A stretch of 64,000 nucleotides of DNA from positions 62,001 through 126,000 of the forward strand of contig SCRD01000019.1 of the NCBI GenBank assembly GCA_004298155.1, in the 5' to 3' direction. The stretch is from Acidobacteriota bacterium. Its GTDB lineage: Bacteria; Acidobacteriota; Terriglobia; UBA7540. Shown one piece after another: positions 33,364 through 42,377 of this stretch. A program made the position numbers and the translations under genes. Positions within the stretch are counted from its first letter, which is position 1. Every line of letters starts with the position of its first letter. Below the pieces are notes generated by a model, which saw only the letters and a list, made by a program, of their open reading frames with translations, ran no database searches and had not been told where the DNA came from.

Positions 33364-34335
33364 ATGAAACCCAGTTCTGTCCTTGTCAAGGTGCCTGCGA
33401 CCGTCGGGAATTTTGCGGGCGCGATGAATTGCGCTGCGCTGACGCTTGACGCCATGTTTAATGTGAAAGTGACTCCGAGGCTGAATGGCCGCGTCGGCAT
33501 CCGGTACTTCGGTGAAAACGGAGACCGTGTTCCGCGAGACCGCTCCAACCTGGTGGTTCGGGCGATGGAAGCGGCGCTCCATTTGAAGGGCCTGGAATTC
33601 AGCGGAGCCGATTTTGAAATTTACAGTTCCGTACCGGTGGGCGGAGGAATGGGATCGAGCACTGCAGCGGTGCTGGCAGGATTGATTGCGGCGGACAGGC
33701 TGTATTCGCTGGGGATGGACGAAAAGACCCTGTTTGAGCTGGCGCGGATCTATGAGCGGCGAACGGACAACCTGCTTGCCGCCTGGCACGGCGGGTTTGT
33801 AGCCTGCACAGGCGAAGGGCCGGCTCAAGTCCTTCGGCGAACATTTGTGCCTGGGGACTTTGTGCTGAGCGTAGTTACTCCGGAAACAGGGCCACTTGCT
33901 GTGGTTGCCGGTGGCAGGGATCCGGCTGGACCCGCCACGCAGGAACTGTCGCTTCATTTAGAGCGGGCACGGGCAATTGCAGACCTGTTTTCGCGGCCTG
34001 GCCGGCACTCCGCAGCGGGGTTGGACCCTGCCGAGCCTCCTCTTTACCGGAAAACAGCGCCCGGGCTGGAGGAAGTCCTCAAGGCGAGCATGGAGGGGGT
34101 AATGGGTGTTTTTATCTGCGGGTCTGGTCCAGCAATAGGGATTCTGAGTCAACGCAATGCAGACGTTGCCATCCGGGCCGTGCGCCAATATTTCCTTGAG
34201 AACGCCATCGTGTCAACTCATGGGACGTTCAGGCCAACCAATGTGGGCGCGAAGGAACTGAATGCTGCAATGCCCCAAATCACCTTTCCTGCCTTACGCC
34301 GGGCGGAAAAACGAGTGAGTGGAACGGTATCGTAG
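33364..34335 (+). CDS. thrB: Homoserine kinase
   Basis: A 323-residue GHMP-family kinase that phosphorylates homoserine for threonine synthesis. The N terminus VKVPATVGNFAGAMNCA is the family start, and the ATP loop is PVGGGMGSSTAAV (91-103). A late Gly-rich motif FICGSGPAIG is also conserved. A ribosome-binding site (CAGGAGAAATCC) precedes the ATG. It shares the aspartate branch with the dap genes upstream, 214 bases after the OsmC gene; homoserine dehydrogenase and threonine synthase are not in the window. Confidence 0.92.
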   Translation: MKPSSVLVKVPATVGNFAGAMNCAALTLDAMFNVKVTPRLNGRVGIRYFGENGDRVPRDRSNLVVRAMEAALHLKGLEFSGADFEIYSSVPVGGGMGSSTAAVLAGLIAADRLYSLGMDEKTLFELARIYERRTDNLLAAWHGGFVACTGEGPAQVLRRTFVPGDFVLSVVTPETGPLAVVAGGRDPAGPATQELSLHLERARAIADLFSRPGRHSAAGLDPAEPPLYRKTAPGLEEVLKASMEGVMGVFICGSGPAIGILSQRNADVAIRAVRQYFLENAIVSTHGTFRPTNVGAKELNAAMPQITFPALRRAEKRVSGTVS

Positions 34336-34805
34336 TTCCCGCCGGCATTAAACACCGCGCTTCGTTTCTGCATAACCTCGTTACATCCCGGAAGCAATGA
34401 AGATGCGGGTTGTGGCACGGCTCTAAATCACGGGCGACCTGAAAGCGTAGCTGCACTGCGTCTTCACCTTTGAGGGGTGGAATAGAGCGATGTCTGACCC
34501 ATGGTTGGCCGTGCCTCTCTCAGAATACGGAGAACACATGAGTTCAGTGGAGGTCCAGCAGCTGGGGGGCTTTCAGACCTGTTTGCGAAAGCGTTGAGGC
34601 GCTTCCCGGAGGCAAAGGGTTTTGGATGGCGATTTTCTGGAGACCCAGCGCGCCACGGCGAAGGTGAGTGCGAGGCATGTGCTTTCGGTTCAAGACCTCC
34701 CGTCTTTTAACCTCGCGCGCAGCGTGTGCACGAATAGGTTTGACCGGTTGGAAATCTCTCTGTTATCGTATCGATTTGCACTTTTTGGGGGAAGGCATCT
34801 AAGTA
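34336..34805. other. Long leader/intergenic region before thrS
   Basis: About 470 bases between thrB and thrS with no protein-like frame. It could include a thrS leader with regulatory structure, but I see neither the T-box core AGGGTGG nor a clear terminator hairpin with a T-run. Confidence 0.4.
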
Positions 34806-36743
34806 ATGGGGAACGTTAAAGTTACCCTGCCCGATGGCACTCAAAAGGAATATCCTCAGGGAACCACTGCCCGCGAGGTGGCCCAGTCGATCGGTGCAGG
34901 GCTTGCCAAGGTGGCGCTTGCGGCCAAGGTGGACGACCATCTGGTGGACCTGAGCGCGCCTCTTGAGGCAGACAGCGCGTTCCAGGTGATCACGCCCTCT
35001 TCTCCAGAAGGCCTGACGATTTACCGGCATTCCTCCGCGCACCTGCTGGCGGCTGCCGTGCTCGAGCTTTTCCCCGATGCGCACCCCGGCATCGGGCCGC
35101 CAACGGATACGGGATTCTTTTACGATTTCTACCGCGAGAAACCATTTACCGAGGCCGACCTTGCCCGGATTGAAGTTAAGATGAAGGAACTGGCTGACGC
35201 TGATCTGGCGTATGAACGCGTGTACTTTCCCAAAGAAGAAGGCCTGAAACTCTTCGAAAAGATGGGTGAGTTCCTCAAGTGCGAACTGATCGAGGAAAAG
35301 GCGGAGCCGGTTTTCTCAGCTTACAGGACCGGTAAGTTTCTCGATTTCTGCCGAGGCCCGCACATTCCATCGACAGGCCGGATCAAAGCGTTCAAGCTGT
35401 TAAGCGTTGCCGGAGCGCACTGGAAAGGCGACGAGAAGTCGCACCCGATGCAGCGGATCTACGGCACTTCGTTTTTCTCCAAAAAAGAATTAGACGAGTT
35501 CATCAACAAGCTGGAAGAAGCAAAGAAGCGCGACCACCGGCGGCTGGGCAAAGAGCTTGACCTGTTCAGCATCCAGGAAGATGCCGGGCCCGGCCTGATT
35601 TTCTGGCATCCCAAAGGCGGCATCATCCGCAAGGAAATCGAAGATTGGCTGCGCGATGAGCTCATCGCGCATGGCTACGATATGGTCTATACACCGCATG
35701 CCATGCGGCTCCATTTATGGGAGATCAGCGGCCACGCCAACTTTTATCGTGAAAACATGTTCGGACCGATGGAAGTGGAAAATGACCGCTACCAGCTCAA
35801 GCCGATGAATTGCCCGGGCCATATCCTCATTTACAGAGACCGGCGCCGCAGCTACCGAGAACTGCCGATTCGCATGGCGGAACTGGGGACCGTTTACCGC
35901 TACGAGCGCTCGGGCGTGATGCATGGACTGTTGCGCGTGCGCGGCTTTACGCAGGATGACGCCCATATCTTCTGCATGGCAGAGCAGCTTGAAGGTGAAG
36001 TCCAGGATTGCATCGAGTTTGCCCAGTTGGTTCTTAAGACATTTGGCTTCGACAGGTTTGAAGTGGAACTCTCGGCCCGCGACCCCGAGCACTCCGAGCA
36101 CTATGCCGGGACGGTGGAGGAGTGGAACCTGGCTGAGAGCGCGTTGATGAGCACCCTTAAGAGGATGGACATTCCATACAAGTATATGCCCGGCGAAGCG
36201 GTGTTTTACGGCCCCAAAATTGATGTCAAGCTCGTGGACGCCATCGGCCGGCCCTGGCAGTTGACGACTGTCCAGTTTGATTTCAACCTGCCCCGACGAT
36301 TCGGACTGGAGTACACGGCTGCGGACGGCAAGCCGCACACCCCCGTGATGGTTCACCGGGCGCTGCTGGGTTCCATCGAGAGGTTTTTTGGTGTTCTGAT
36401 TGAGCATTACGGGGGCGCCTTCCCGGTGTGGCTATCGCCCGTTCAGGCGGTGGTGTTGCCCATCAGCGAAAAGCACATGGATTACGCTCGCCAGGTGGCG
36501 GCCGAGTTGCGCGCGTCCCGTATCCGCGTTGACCTGGATGACCGGAACGAGAAGCTAAACGCCCGAATCCGCGATGCGCAGCTCCAGCGAGTCCCGTTTA
36601 TGCTGGTGGTAGGTGACCGCGAGTCGCAGGGCGGGGGAGTGGCCGTTCGAAGGAGAGACACGGGCGATGCGGGTTTCCGTCCGCTTGGTGAGTTTAAGTC
36701 TTACCTTCGCGAACTTATCGACACGCGGGCCAATAAATGGTAA
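34806..36743 (+). CDS. thrS: Threonyl-tRNA synthetase
   Basis: A 645-residue class II synthetase that charges tRNA-Thr. An N-terminal TGS domain (GNVKVTLPDGTQKEYPQGTT...) is followed by the editing domain with HSSAHLLAAAV (HxxxH) and the class II core with MNCPGHILIYRDRRRSYRELP split over motif 2, where the Cys and His bind zinc. Motif 3 lies in HRALLGSIERFFGVLIEHYGG. The C-terminal anticodon-binding domain runs from about 545. The length is standard. It opens a translation gene cluster with infC, rpmI, rplT, pheS and pheT. Confidence 0.97.
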   Translation: MGNVKVTLPDGTQKEYPQGTTAREVAQSIGAGLAKVALAAKVDDHLVDLSAPLEADSAFQVITPSSPEGLTIYRHSSAHLLAAAVLELFPDAHPGIGPPTDTGFFYDFYREKPFTEADLARIEVKMKELADADLAYERVYFPKEEGLKLFEKMGEFLKCELIEEKAEPVFSAYRTGKFLDFCRGPHIPSTGRIKAFKLLSVAGAHWKGDEKSHPMQRIYGTSFFSKKELDEFINKLEEAKKRDHRRLGKELDLFSIQEDAGPGLIFWHPKGGIIRKEIEDWLRDELIAHGYDMVYTPHAMRLHLWEISGHANFYRENMFGPMEVENDRYQLKPMNCPGHILIYRDRRRSYRELPIRMAELGTVYRYERSGVMHGLLRVRGFTQDDAHIFCMAEQLEGEVQDCIEFAQLVLKTFGFDRFEVELSARDPEHSEHYAGTVEEWNLAESALMSTLKRMDIPYKYMPGEAVFYGPKIDVKLVDAIGRPWQLTTVQFDFNLPRRFGLEYTAADGKPHTPVMVHRALLGSIERFFGVLIEHYGGAFPVWLSPVQAVVLPISEKHMDYARQVAAELRASRIRVDLDDRNEKLNARIRDAQLQRVPFMLVVGDRESQGGGVAVRRRDTGDAGFRPLGEFKSYLRELIDTRANKW

Positions 36744-36816
36744 GCTTCTCGAAGTGGATGAGAATAGAAGAGCTTACCTGAAAGCAAGAAGTACCCATGT
36801 CACTTTGAGTTAGAAT

Positions 36817-36829
36817 GGTCCGTTGGACC
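36817..36829 (+). promoter_or_regulatory. Small hairpin next to the infC ribosome-binding site
   Basis: GGTCC-GTT-GGACC forms a perfect 5-bp hairpin ending one base before the Shine-Dalgarno AGGAGGG (36830-36836) of infC. It could influence initiation or stand in for an operator; this is inference. Confidence 0.35.
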
Positions 36830-36842
36830 AGGAGGGCTATTT

Positions 36843-37469
36843 ATCAGTCGGAATTACATACGAGTCAATGAAAGAATTCGCGCCAAAGAAGTTCGCCTGA
36901 TCGATGAGGATGGCAACCAGGTCGGAGTGATGCCTCCATTTGAAGCTTTGAAGGTTGCACGGGGGCAAGGGCTTGACCTGGTGGAAGTAGCGCCTCAAGC
37001 CAACCCGCCTGTTTGCCGCATTATTAATTACGGCAAGTACCTGTATCAGCAGAGTAAGCGGCAGCATGAAGCCCGCAAGCATCAGAAGGCGGCCGGGTTA
37101 AAAGAAGTAAAAATGCGTCCGCGTATTTCGGTCCATGATTATGAGACCAAGCGGAACCGCATCATCGAGTTTTTGAAGGACGGAGCGAAGGTCAAGGCTG
37201 CGATCATGTTTCGCGGCCGTGAGAACGCACACCGCGATTTGGGCTGGGAAATGATGAAGCGGTTGTCCGAAGACCTCAGCGATATCGGACAACTGGAGAT
37301 CGGGCCACGGCAGGAAGGACCGAACCTCTCAGCCATTTTTTCTCCCAAAAAGCCGGCCGCGAAATCGTCCAAACCGGGAAAGCCTGCCGCGCAATCCGAC
37401 GAGCCACGCGCGCAGGTCTCGCAGGAGCAGCAGAAACCTGCGCCGGTCCATGAGACCACTGGAGGATAG
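36843..37469 (+). CDS. infC: Translation initiation factor IF-3, ATC start codon
   Basis: A 208-residue factor that binds the 30S subunit and checks start codons. The full family N terminus is present only if translation begins at ATC 36843: [22 protein letters not shown] matches IF-3, and AGGAGGG lies seven bases upstream. No ATG, GTG or TTG exists in this frame before ATG 36927, which would remove 28 conserved residues. infC in other bacteria uses ATT or ATC so that IF-3 can limit its own synthesis. The C-terminal domain shows [14 protein letters not shown] Pro/Ala/Lys-rich tail of about 35 residues after IFSPKK is extra. Its stop precedes rpmI by two bases. Confidence 0.93.
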   Translation: MSRNYIRVNERIRAKEVRLIDEDGNQVGVMPPFEALKVARGQGLDLVEVAPQANPPVCRIINYGKYLYQQSKRQHEARKHQKAAGLKEVKMRPRISVHDYETKRNRIIEFLKDGAKVKAAIMFRGRENAHRDLGWEMMKRLSEDLSDIGQLEIGPRQEGPNLSAIFSPKKPAAKSSKPGKPAAQSDEPRAQVSQEQQKPAPVHETTGG

Positions 37470-37471
37470 TT

Positions 37472-37678
37472 TTGCCGAAGACGAAGCTGAAGACGCATAA
37501 GGGCGCTGCCAAGCGGTTCAAGCTGACCGCGGGTGGCAAAGTGATGAGTGGACACGCTGGAGCTCGCCACATTCTGACCTCAAAGTCGCGGAAGCGCAAG
37601 CGGAGGCTGGGATCGTCCTCCGTTATTGCCGACGCCGACGTCCATCACGTGAAGGCCATGCTGCCTTACGGGCGCTGA
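37472..37678 (+). CDS. rpmI: 50S ribosomal protein L35
   Basis: A 68-residue basic ribosomal protein. [16 protein letters not shown] is the typical L35 start, followed by [15 protein letters not shown]. The start codon is TTG at 37472, with GGAGG eight bases before it, placed two bases after the infC stop, so translation is coupled. The next gene, rplT, is unusually far (233 bases). Confidence 0.95.
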   Translation: MPKTKLKTHKGAAKRFKLTAGGKVMSGHAGARHILTSKSRKRKRRLGSSSVIADADVHHVKAMLPYGR

Positions 37679-37811
37679 GCCAACCCCCCGAGTACACGTT
37701 CCAAATGAGCATCTGCCGGGTGTTATTGTGGCATAGGGGATGGAGCGGCTAGCAGGTTTCACCGCCGGGAGGCTCGAAAAGTGCCACTATACCGGAGCGG
37801 GACATCTGATT

Positions 37812-37904
37812 TATAATGCATTACTTGCAGTAATGCAGTCCTTTGCGGGTGCGGAAAGGCTAAGGGCAGGGTGCCTTTGCTGCCCCGAAATTCTCTGAAA
37901 GGAG
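37812..37904 (+). promoter_or_regulatory. Candidate structured leader of rplT
   Basis: The gap between rpmI and rplT holds TATAAT (37812-37817), a perfect hairpin TGCATTAC-TTGCA-GTAATGCA (37817-37837), and then two interleaved complementary pairs: AAAGGC (37855-37860) with GCCTTT (37873-37878), and GGGCAG (37864-37869) with CTGCCC (37880-37885). The interleaving could be a pseudoknot or two exclusive hairpins just before the Shine-Dalgarno AAAGGAG (37898-37904). L20 represses its own operon through a leader pseudoknot in E. coli, so autoregulation is a reasonable guess. Confidence 0.4.
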
Positions 37905-37911
37905 CAAACCC

Positions 37912-38274
37912 ATGCCAAGAGTCAAACGCGGAACTGTGCGCCGCGCCCAGCGGAAGAAGCTCGCTAAACTCACCAAAGGCTACTTCCTCAAAAAGAGCAA
38001 GCTCTACAAATTCATGAAAGAGGCCGCGGACCGCGCGGGGCGTTTTGCCTATCGCGACCGCCGGCGCAAGAAAAGGGACTTTCGCCGTCTCTGGATTGTG
38101 CGGATAGGTGCGGCGGCGCGGCAACAGGAGCTCACCTATAGCCAGTTTATTCATGGGATGAAGAAGCTGGGTGTAGAGCTTGATCGCAAAGCCCTTGCTG
38201 AAATGGCTGCCCTTGACCAGCCGGCCTTTGTCGAGCTCGCAGCCCGGGTGAAAGCAGCTTTAAAGACAGGCTAA
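37912..38274 (+). CDS. rplT: 50S ribosomal protein L20
   Basis: A 120-residue ribosomal protein that binds 23S rRNA early in assembly. It begins MPRVKRGTVRRAQRKKLAKLTKGYF and contains AYRDRRRKKRDFRRLWIVRI split over the globular part (here FAYRDRRRKK and LWIVRIGAAARQ), as in all L20 proteins. AAAGGAG lies seven bases before the ATG. pheS starts three bases after its stop. Confidence 0.97.
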   Translation: MPRVKRGTVRRAQRKKLAKLTKGYFLKKSKLYKFMKEAADRAGRFAYRDRRRKKRDFRRLWIVRIGAAARQQELTYSQFIHGMKKLGVELDRKALAEMAALDQPAFVELAARVKAALKTG

Positions 38275-38277
38275 AAC

Positions 38278-39507
38278 ATGTCCGGATCCGAACCTGAAAA
38301 TCGGATTCCTCTCGACAAAGCTGGAACGCGATCCCTGATGTTGATCGACGACAAGACCAGGAAGACGCTGAAAGACCTCGATGTCAGGACCCCTGAGGAC
38401 ATCGGCGAGTTGTTCGCTGAAGTCTCGTCTGCTCTGGACCAGGAGAGGCAGGCACTGATTGCCGAAGGTGCGGCCGACGAGCGAGACCGCGGCCAGAAGG
38501 TCAAGGAATTACGCGACCGGTGGCTGGCGCGCAAGGGCGGTTTTATCTCGCTGATTGATGAGAACTGGCTGAAGGAGGCCCCAAAAGAATTAAAGCCTTC
38601 CGTGGGCCGCGCTTTCAATGAATTGCGGCAGCAGGCGGCTTCCGTTGATACTCTTGTGCTCCTCCAGGATGTTCCAATCCGCCACCATGCAACGGCCCTG
38701 CCAGCGCAGGTCACGGCGAGGTTTGGGGTGGGCGCTGTATCCGTAAAGATTACAGAGGGCGCGATGGACCTTACCCTGCCTGGCTATCGCAGGCCGCTTG
38801 GCTCCGTCCATCCCGTTACCCAGGTGATGAGGGAGATCGAGGAAATATTTCTGGCGCTTGGCTTTTCCATCGAGTCGGGGCCGGAGATTGAATCAGTCTA
38901 TTACAACTTTGACGCGCTCAATATTCCCGAAAGCCATCCGGCGCGGGATGACTGGGACACGCTCTACGTGAATTCTGAAACCGTGTTGCGCACCCACACC
39001 TCTCCCGTGCAGATTCGAGCCATGGAGAAGCATGGCGCGCCGCTTTATATTCTTTGTCCCGGCAAGGCCTATCGGCATGACAATCCTGACTCTACCCACG
39101 CCACCATGTTCCACCAGGTGGAGGGGCTGGCGGTCGATACAGACATTAGCTTCGCAGACCTGAAGGGAACTCTCGATTATTTTGCAAAAAAATTTTTCGG
39201 TGACAAGATCAAGACCAACTTTTCTCCCAGCTTCTTTCCCTTTACGGAGCCGAGCGGTGAGCTGGCCATCAGCTGCGTCTTCTGCGGTGGCGAAGGCTGC
39301 CGGGTGTGCAAGGAGAGCGGCTGGGTTGAGGTGATGGGCTGCGGAATGGTGCACCCGGAAGTGCTGCGCCACGGCGGCGTTGATCCGGAGCGCTACTCCG
39401 GCTGGGCTTTCGGACTGGGTGTGGAGCGCTTTGCGATGATGAAGTATGACATCAATGACATCCAGCTTTTCCAACAGGGGGATGTGCGGTTTCTTGAACA
39501 ATTCTGA
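38278..39507 (+). CDS. pheS: Phenylalanyl-tRNA synthetase alpha subunit
   Basis: A 409-residue class II synthetase subunit that carries the catalytic core for tRNA-Phe. Motif 2 is around HTSPVQIRAMEKHGAPL and KAYRHDNPDSTHATMFHQVEG (split), and motif 3 is GWAFGLGVERFAMMKYDI. The N-terminal coiled coil is present (RWLARKGGFISLI). It is about 60-70 residues longer than usual PheS because of an extended N terminus; a later start, for example Met at residue 21, is possible. It lies directly after rplT and 63 bases before pheT. Confidence 0.96.
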   Translation: MSGSEPENRIPLDKAGTRSLMLIDDKTRKTLKDLDVRTPEDIGELFAEVSSALDQERQALIAEGAADERDRGQKVKELRDRWLARKGGFISLIDENWLKEAPKELKPSVGRAFNELRQQAASVDTLVLLQDVPIRHHATALPAQVTARFGVGAVSVKITEGAMDLTLPGYRRPLGSVHPVTQVMREIEEIFLALGFSIESGPEIESVYYNFDALNIPESHPARDDWDTLYVNSETVLRTHTSPVQIRAMEKHGAPLYILCPGKAYRHDNPDSTHATMFHQVEGLAVDTDISFADLKGTLDYFAKKFFGDKIKTNFSPSFFPFTEPSGELAISCVFCGGEGCRVCKESGWVEVMGCGMVHPEVLRHGGVDPERYSGWAFGLGVERFAMMKYDINDIQLFQQGDVRFLEQF

Positions 39508-39570
39508 AAACGTTAATTTTGCGCTGCAGTGCTAATTGAGCGCAGCGTTCTCTTTTCGAAGACTCAGAAA

Positions 39571-41631
39571 ATGAAGGTCTCACTGAACTGGCTGAAAGAA
39601 TTCGTGGAAGTTCCGGTGGATGCCCGCCGGCTGAAGGCGGACCTCGTTTCACTGGGCCTGAATGCGGAATCGTTCCAGGCGGTGGGCGGAGACGTGGTTT
39701 TCGAAGTCGAAATCACCGCCAACCGGCCCGACTGTTTAAGCCATTACGGCGTAGCGCGGGAAGTGGCGGCGTTCTACCGCAGACGGCTGGCGCAGCTCGA
39801 TTTTACCTGCAAGGAAATCGCTGTACCGGCATCCACCGAGGCTTCCATTGAGATCCTTAACCCGGAGCTCTGTCCGCGCTATTGTGGCCGTGTAGTCCGG
39901 GACGTTCAAGTCAAGCCTTCGCCAGAGTGGCTTGTGCAGCGCCTTGAGGCCGTCGGCCAACGTTCCATAAATAACGTCGCCGATGTCACCAATTATGTGC
40001 TGATGGAACTGGGCCATCCGCTCCACGCTTTTGATCTGATCCGCCTCGAAGAACGCAAAGTGGTTGTTCGGTCCGCACGGCAAGGAGAACAGCTTCGGAC
40101 TTTGGACGGCGTGAACAGGACGCTCTCGGCCAGCGACCTGGTGATTGCGGATTCGGCGCATCCGGTTGCATTGGCGGGCGTGATGGGAGGCGAAGGGTCT
40201 GGGATATCTGACCACACTCACACCGTCCTGCTGGAGAGCGCCTGGTTCGATCCTGGTAGTATTCGACGCACCTCGAAATCCCAGGGCCTGCACACGGAAG
40301 CTTCGCACCGCTTCGAACGTGGCGCCGACATTGAAATGGCTCCGTTAGCCCTTGACCGCGCGGCGATCCTGATTTCGCAGCTCGCGGGAGGCAAAATACT
40401 ACGCGGGGTAATCGATGTTTATCCCGTTCCCAGACGGCGCACTCACATTGACCTGCGACGGAAGGAAATTCAACGCCTGCTGGGGGCGGAAGTTTCGTGG
40501 GAAGTAGTCGAGCGAGTCCTTCGCGCACTCAATTTTAAGGTTGAGCGTCGCGGGACGGAAGGCTGGCGAGTGACGCCGCCCCTGTCACGTCTGGATGTGA
40601 ACCGGGAAGTTGACCTTATTGAGGAAGTGGCCCGGCACTACGGCTACAACCGGTTGCCGGCTCGAGTGCGCCCCGCCCCGCCCCGGCTAGGCACCGAAGA
40701 GATTCGAAACAAAGAAATCAGAATCAGCGGCATGCTGGCGGCGCTCGGTTACCGGGAAATCATTCCCTCCGCCATGGTCGATCCGGCGGAGAACGCGAGG
40801 TTTACGGATCGCCCTCCCGTGGTTCTTGAAAATCCGCTCAGCCAGGATGCTTCCGCCATGCGGTCTTCGGCAGTGCCGAGCATGCTCCATACGATAAAGT
40901 GGAACCTCGACCGCCTACGCAGCGACCTTCGGCTTTTTGAAATGGGAAAGGTCTATAGTGCGAGGGAGAAGGGCCTTCCGGATGAGCGCCGCGTTCTGGT
41001 GCTCGGGGCTACTGGGAAAAGCGAACCCCCGTTCGTGCACGGCACGGAACCCGAGATCGGCTTTTTCGATTTAAAGGGTGACCTTGAACAACTTCTCAGC
41101 TGCTTTGATTTGCCGAGGCTCAGGTTTGAACCTTTTTCTGTCTGCTACCTTGAAGATGGGCAGGCCGGCCGGTTTGTGGCGGCGGACGCAACTATTGCCA
41201 CGTTCGGCCGCCTGAATGAAGACCTGGCGCGCGGCTATAAATTACGACAGGCGGTGTTCGTAGCAGAGGTTGATCTCGACGCTTTGCTGAGGGTTGCCTT
41301 AAAGCAGAACAGCTTTAAGGCGATTTCAAAATTTCCGCAGGTCGAGCGTGACTTTTCTCTGGTCTTACCCTGCACCACAGAGTACGGGCGGCTGGAGCAT
41401 ACAATTCAAGGGCTGGGGATTGAAGAAATCCAGTCTTTGGCGCCAATTGAACGCCGTTCCAGCGAGGAGCTTCCAGCAGGTACAATCCCCACGGGGCATG
41501 CGAGCCTTCTGTTACGCGTCACATTTCAAAGCCCGACCAGGACGCTGGCAAGCGACGACGTTGAAGTTCATAGCCAGCGAATCATCAGTGCCCTCGATGC
41601 GCTGGGGGTTCAAATTCGGGCGCAGAGTTAA
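39571..41631 (+). CDS. pheT: Phenylalanyl-tRNA synthetase beta subunit, short form
   Basis: A 686-residue subunit; E. coli PheT is near 795. It starts MKVSLNWLKEFVEVP, then passes almost directly to VVFEVEITANRPDCLSHYGVARE, so the EMAP/OB-type tRNA-binding insertion (domain B2, about 110 residues) normally found between them is absent. The B3/B4 editing part (GEQLRTLDGVNRTL), B5, the catalytic-like domain and the C-terminal ferredoxin-like anticodon-binding domain (SKFPQVERDFSLVL) are all present. ATG 39571 gives the family N terminus; the frame extends to 39529 without resemblance. Confidence 0.95.
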   Translation: MKVSLNWLKEFVEVPVDARRLKADLVSLGLNAESFQAVGGDVVFEVEITANRPDCLSHYGVAREVAAFYRRRLAQLDFTCKEIAVPASTEASIEILNPELCPRYCGRVVRDVQVKPSPEWLVQRLEAVGQRSINNVADVTNYVLMELGHPLHAFDLIRLEERKVVVRSARQGEQLRTLDGVNRTLSASDLVIADSAHPVALAGVMGGEGSGISDHTHTVLLESAWFDPGSIRRTSKSQGLHTEASHRFERGADIEMAPLALDRAAILISQLAGGKILRGVIDVYPVPRRRTHIDLRRKEIQRLLGAEVSWEVVERVLRALNFKVERRGTEGWRVTPPLSRLDVNREVDLIEEVARHYGYNRLPARVRPAPPRLGTEEIRNKEIRISGMLAALGYREIIPSAMVDPAENARFTDRPPVVLENPLSQDASAMRSSAVPSMLHTIKWNLDRLRSDLRLFEMGKVYSAREKGLPDERRVLVLGATGKSEPPFVHGTEPEIGFFDLKGDLEQLLSCFDLPRLRFEPFSVCYLEDGQAGRFVAADATIATFGRLNEDLARGYKLRQAVFVAEVDLDALLRVALKQNSFKAISKFPQVERDFSLVLPCTTEYGRLEHTIQGLGIEEIQSLAPIERRSSEELPAGTIPTGHASLLLRVTFQSPTRTLASDDVEVHSQRIISALDALGVQIRAQS

Positions 41632-41655
41632 ATGGTTGTTACGAGGCCGATAGAC

Positions 41656-41919
41656 ATGGATCTGAACGAAAGTTTCCAGCAACTGGAAGTAAAACTCGCC
41701 AGGGCAAGTGAAGTCCTCAAGCACGCTATTACTGAAAAGCATAATCTTCAGAAAACCCTTGAAATGCTGAAGCAAGAGACAGGCGGCAGCCAGGGGCGCC
41801 TGGAGGCGTTGCAGAATGAGATCAAGGCTTTGAGGCGTGAGCGGGAAGAAGTCCGGACTAGAGTTGAGAAGCTACTGAGCCAGATCGAGGAGTTGACGGG
41901 CCAGGACAGCACGGGATAA
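41656..41919 (+). CDS. Short coiled-coil protein upstream of zapA
   Basis: An 87-residue protein predicted to be one long coiled coil: heptads of Leu, Ile and Val run from about residue 3 to 80 (SFQQLEVKLARASEVLK and later IKALRREREEV). It resembles ZapB-like or SlyX-like small coiled-coil proteins but is not clearly either. ACGAGG precedes ATG 41656. It lies between pheT and zapA on the same strand, so a role with ZapA in division-ring organisation is possible (inference from position). Confidence 0.7.
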   Translation: MDLNESFQQLEVKLARASEVLKHAITEKHNLQKTLEMLKQETGGSQGRLEALQNEIKALRREREEVRTRVEKLLSQIEELTGQDSTG

Positions 41920-41983
41920 TGACTGGCAGGTCGCTGAAGCCCTTATTGCCCGTGGGAGCCGGCAAGGGGCCGAAAGGAGGCGC

Positions 41984-42283
41984 TTGGACAATCCAACGGG
42001 TTCCATCCGAATCGAAATTTACGATCAGGAATACCACGTCAAGGGCAGCCTGAATTCGGCGTATCTCGAAGATCTTGCCCGCTACGTGGATGGCAAGATG
42101 CGCTCCATTGCGACGCGGAGTCACAATGTGGATTCGTTGCGGGTAGCGGTGCTTGCCGCGCTCAACATCGCTGACGAATATCACCAGATGAAGACCAGGT
42201 ACGAAGCTACCACGCGTCAGGTGCAGCAGAAGGTCGGCGAGTATAGCGAAGCGCTGGACCGGCTGCTGAAGCCGGCCGTTTGA
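41984..42283 (+). CDS. zapA: Cell division protein ZapA
   Basis: A 99-residue protein that cross-links FtsZ filaments. Beta strands SIRIEIYDQEYHVKG lead into YLEDLARYVDGKMRSIA and the conserved VAVLAALNIADEYHQMK, ending in a coiled coil. The start is TTG 41984 after AAAGGAGG. The length is normal for the family. Confidence 0.87.
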   Translation: MDNPTGSIRIEIYDQEYHVKGSLNSAYLEDLARYVDGKMRSIATRSHNVDSLRVAVLAALNIADEYHQMKTRYEATTRQVQQKVGEYSEALDRLLKPAV

Positions 42284-42332
42284 GCTTCCGCGAGCATCCC
42301 CGCTGCTCTGGAAAAAACCTGAATTTTCAAAG

Positions 42333-42360
42333 CCGGCGCCGATTTCCTTCGCTGCGCCGG
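42333..42360 (+). promoter_or_regulatory. Hairpin before the YmdB-like gene
   Basis: CCGGCGC (42333-42339) pairs with GCGCCGG (42354-42360) across a 14-base loop, ending just before the AAGGAG ribosome-binding site of the next gene. No T-run follows, so it is not a typical terminator. Confidence 0.3.
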
Positions 42361-42377
42361 CGGTCGCAAGGAGAATC

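Noticed and set aside
34336-34805. T-box riboswitch before thrS
   Set aside because: No AGGGTGG core or specifier-loop arrangement was found.
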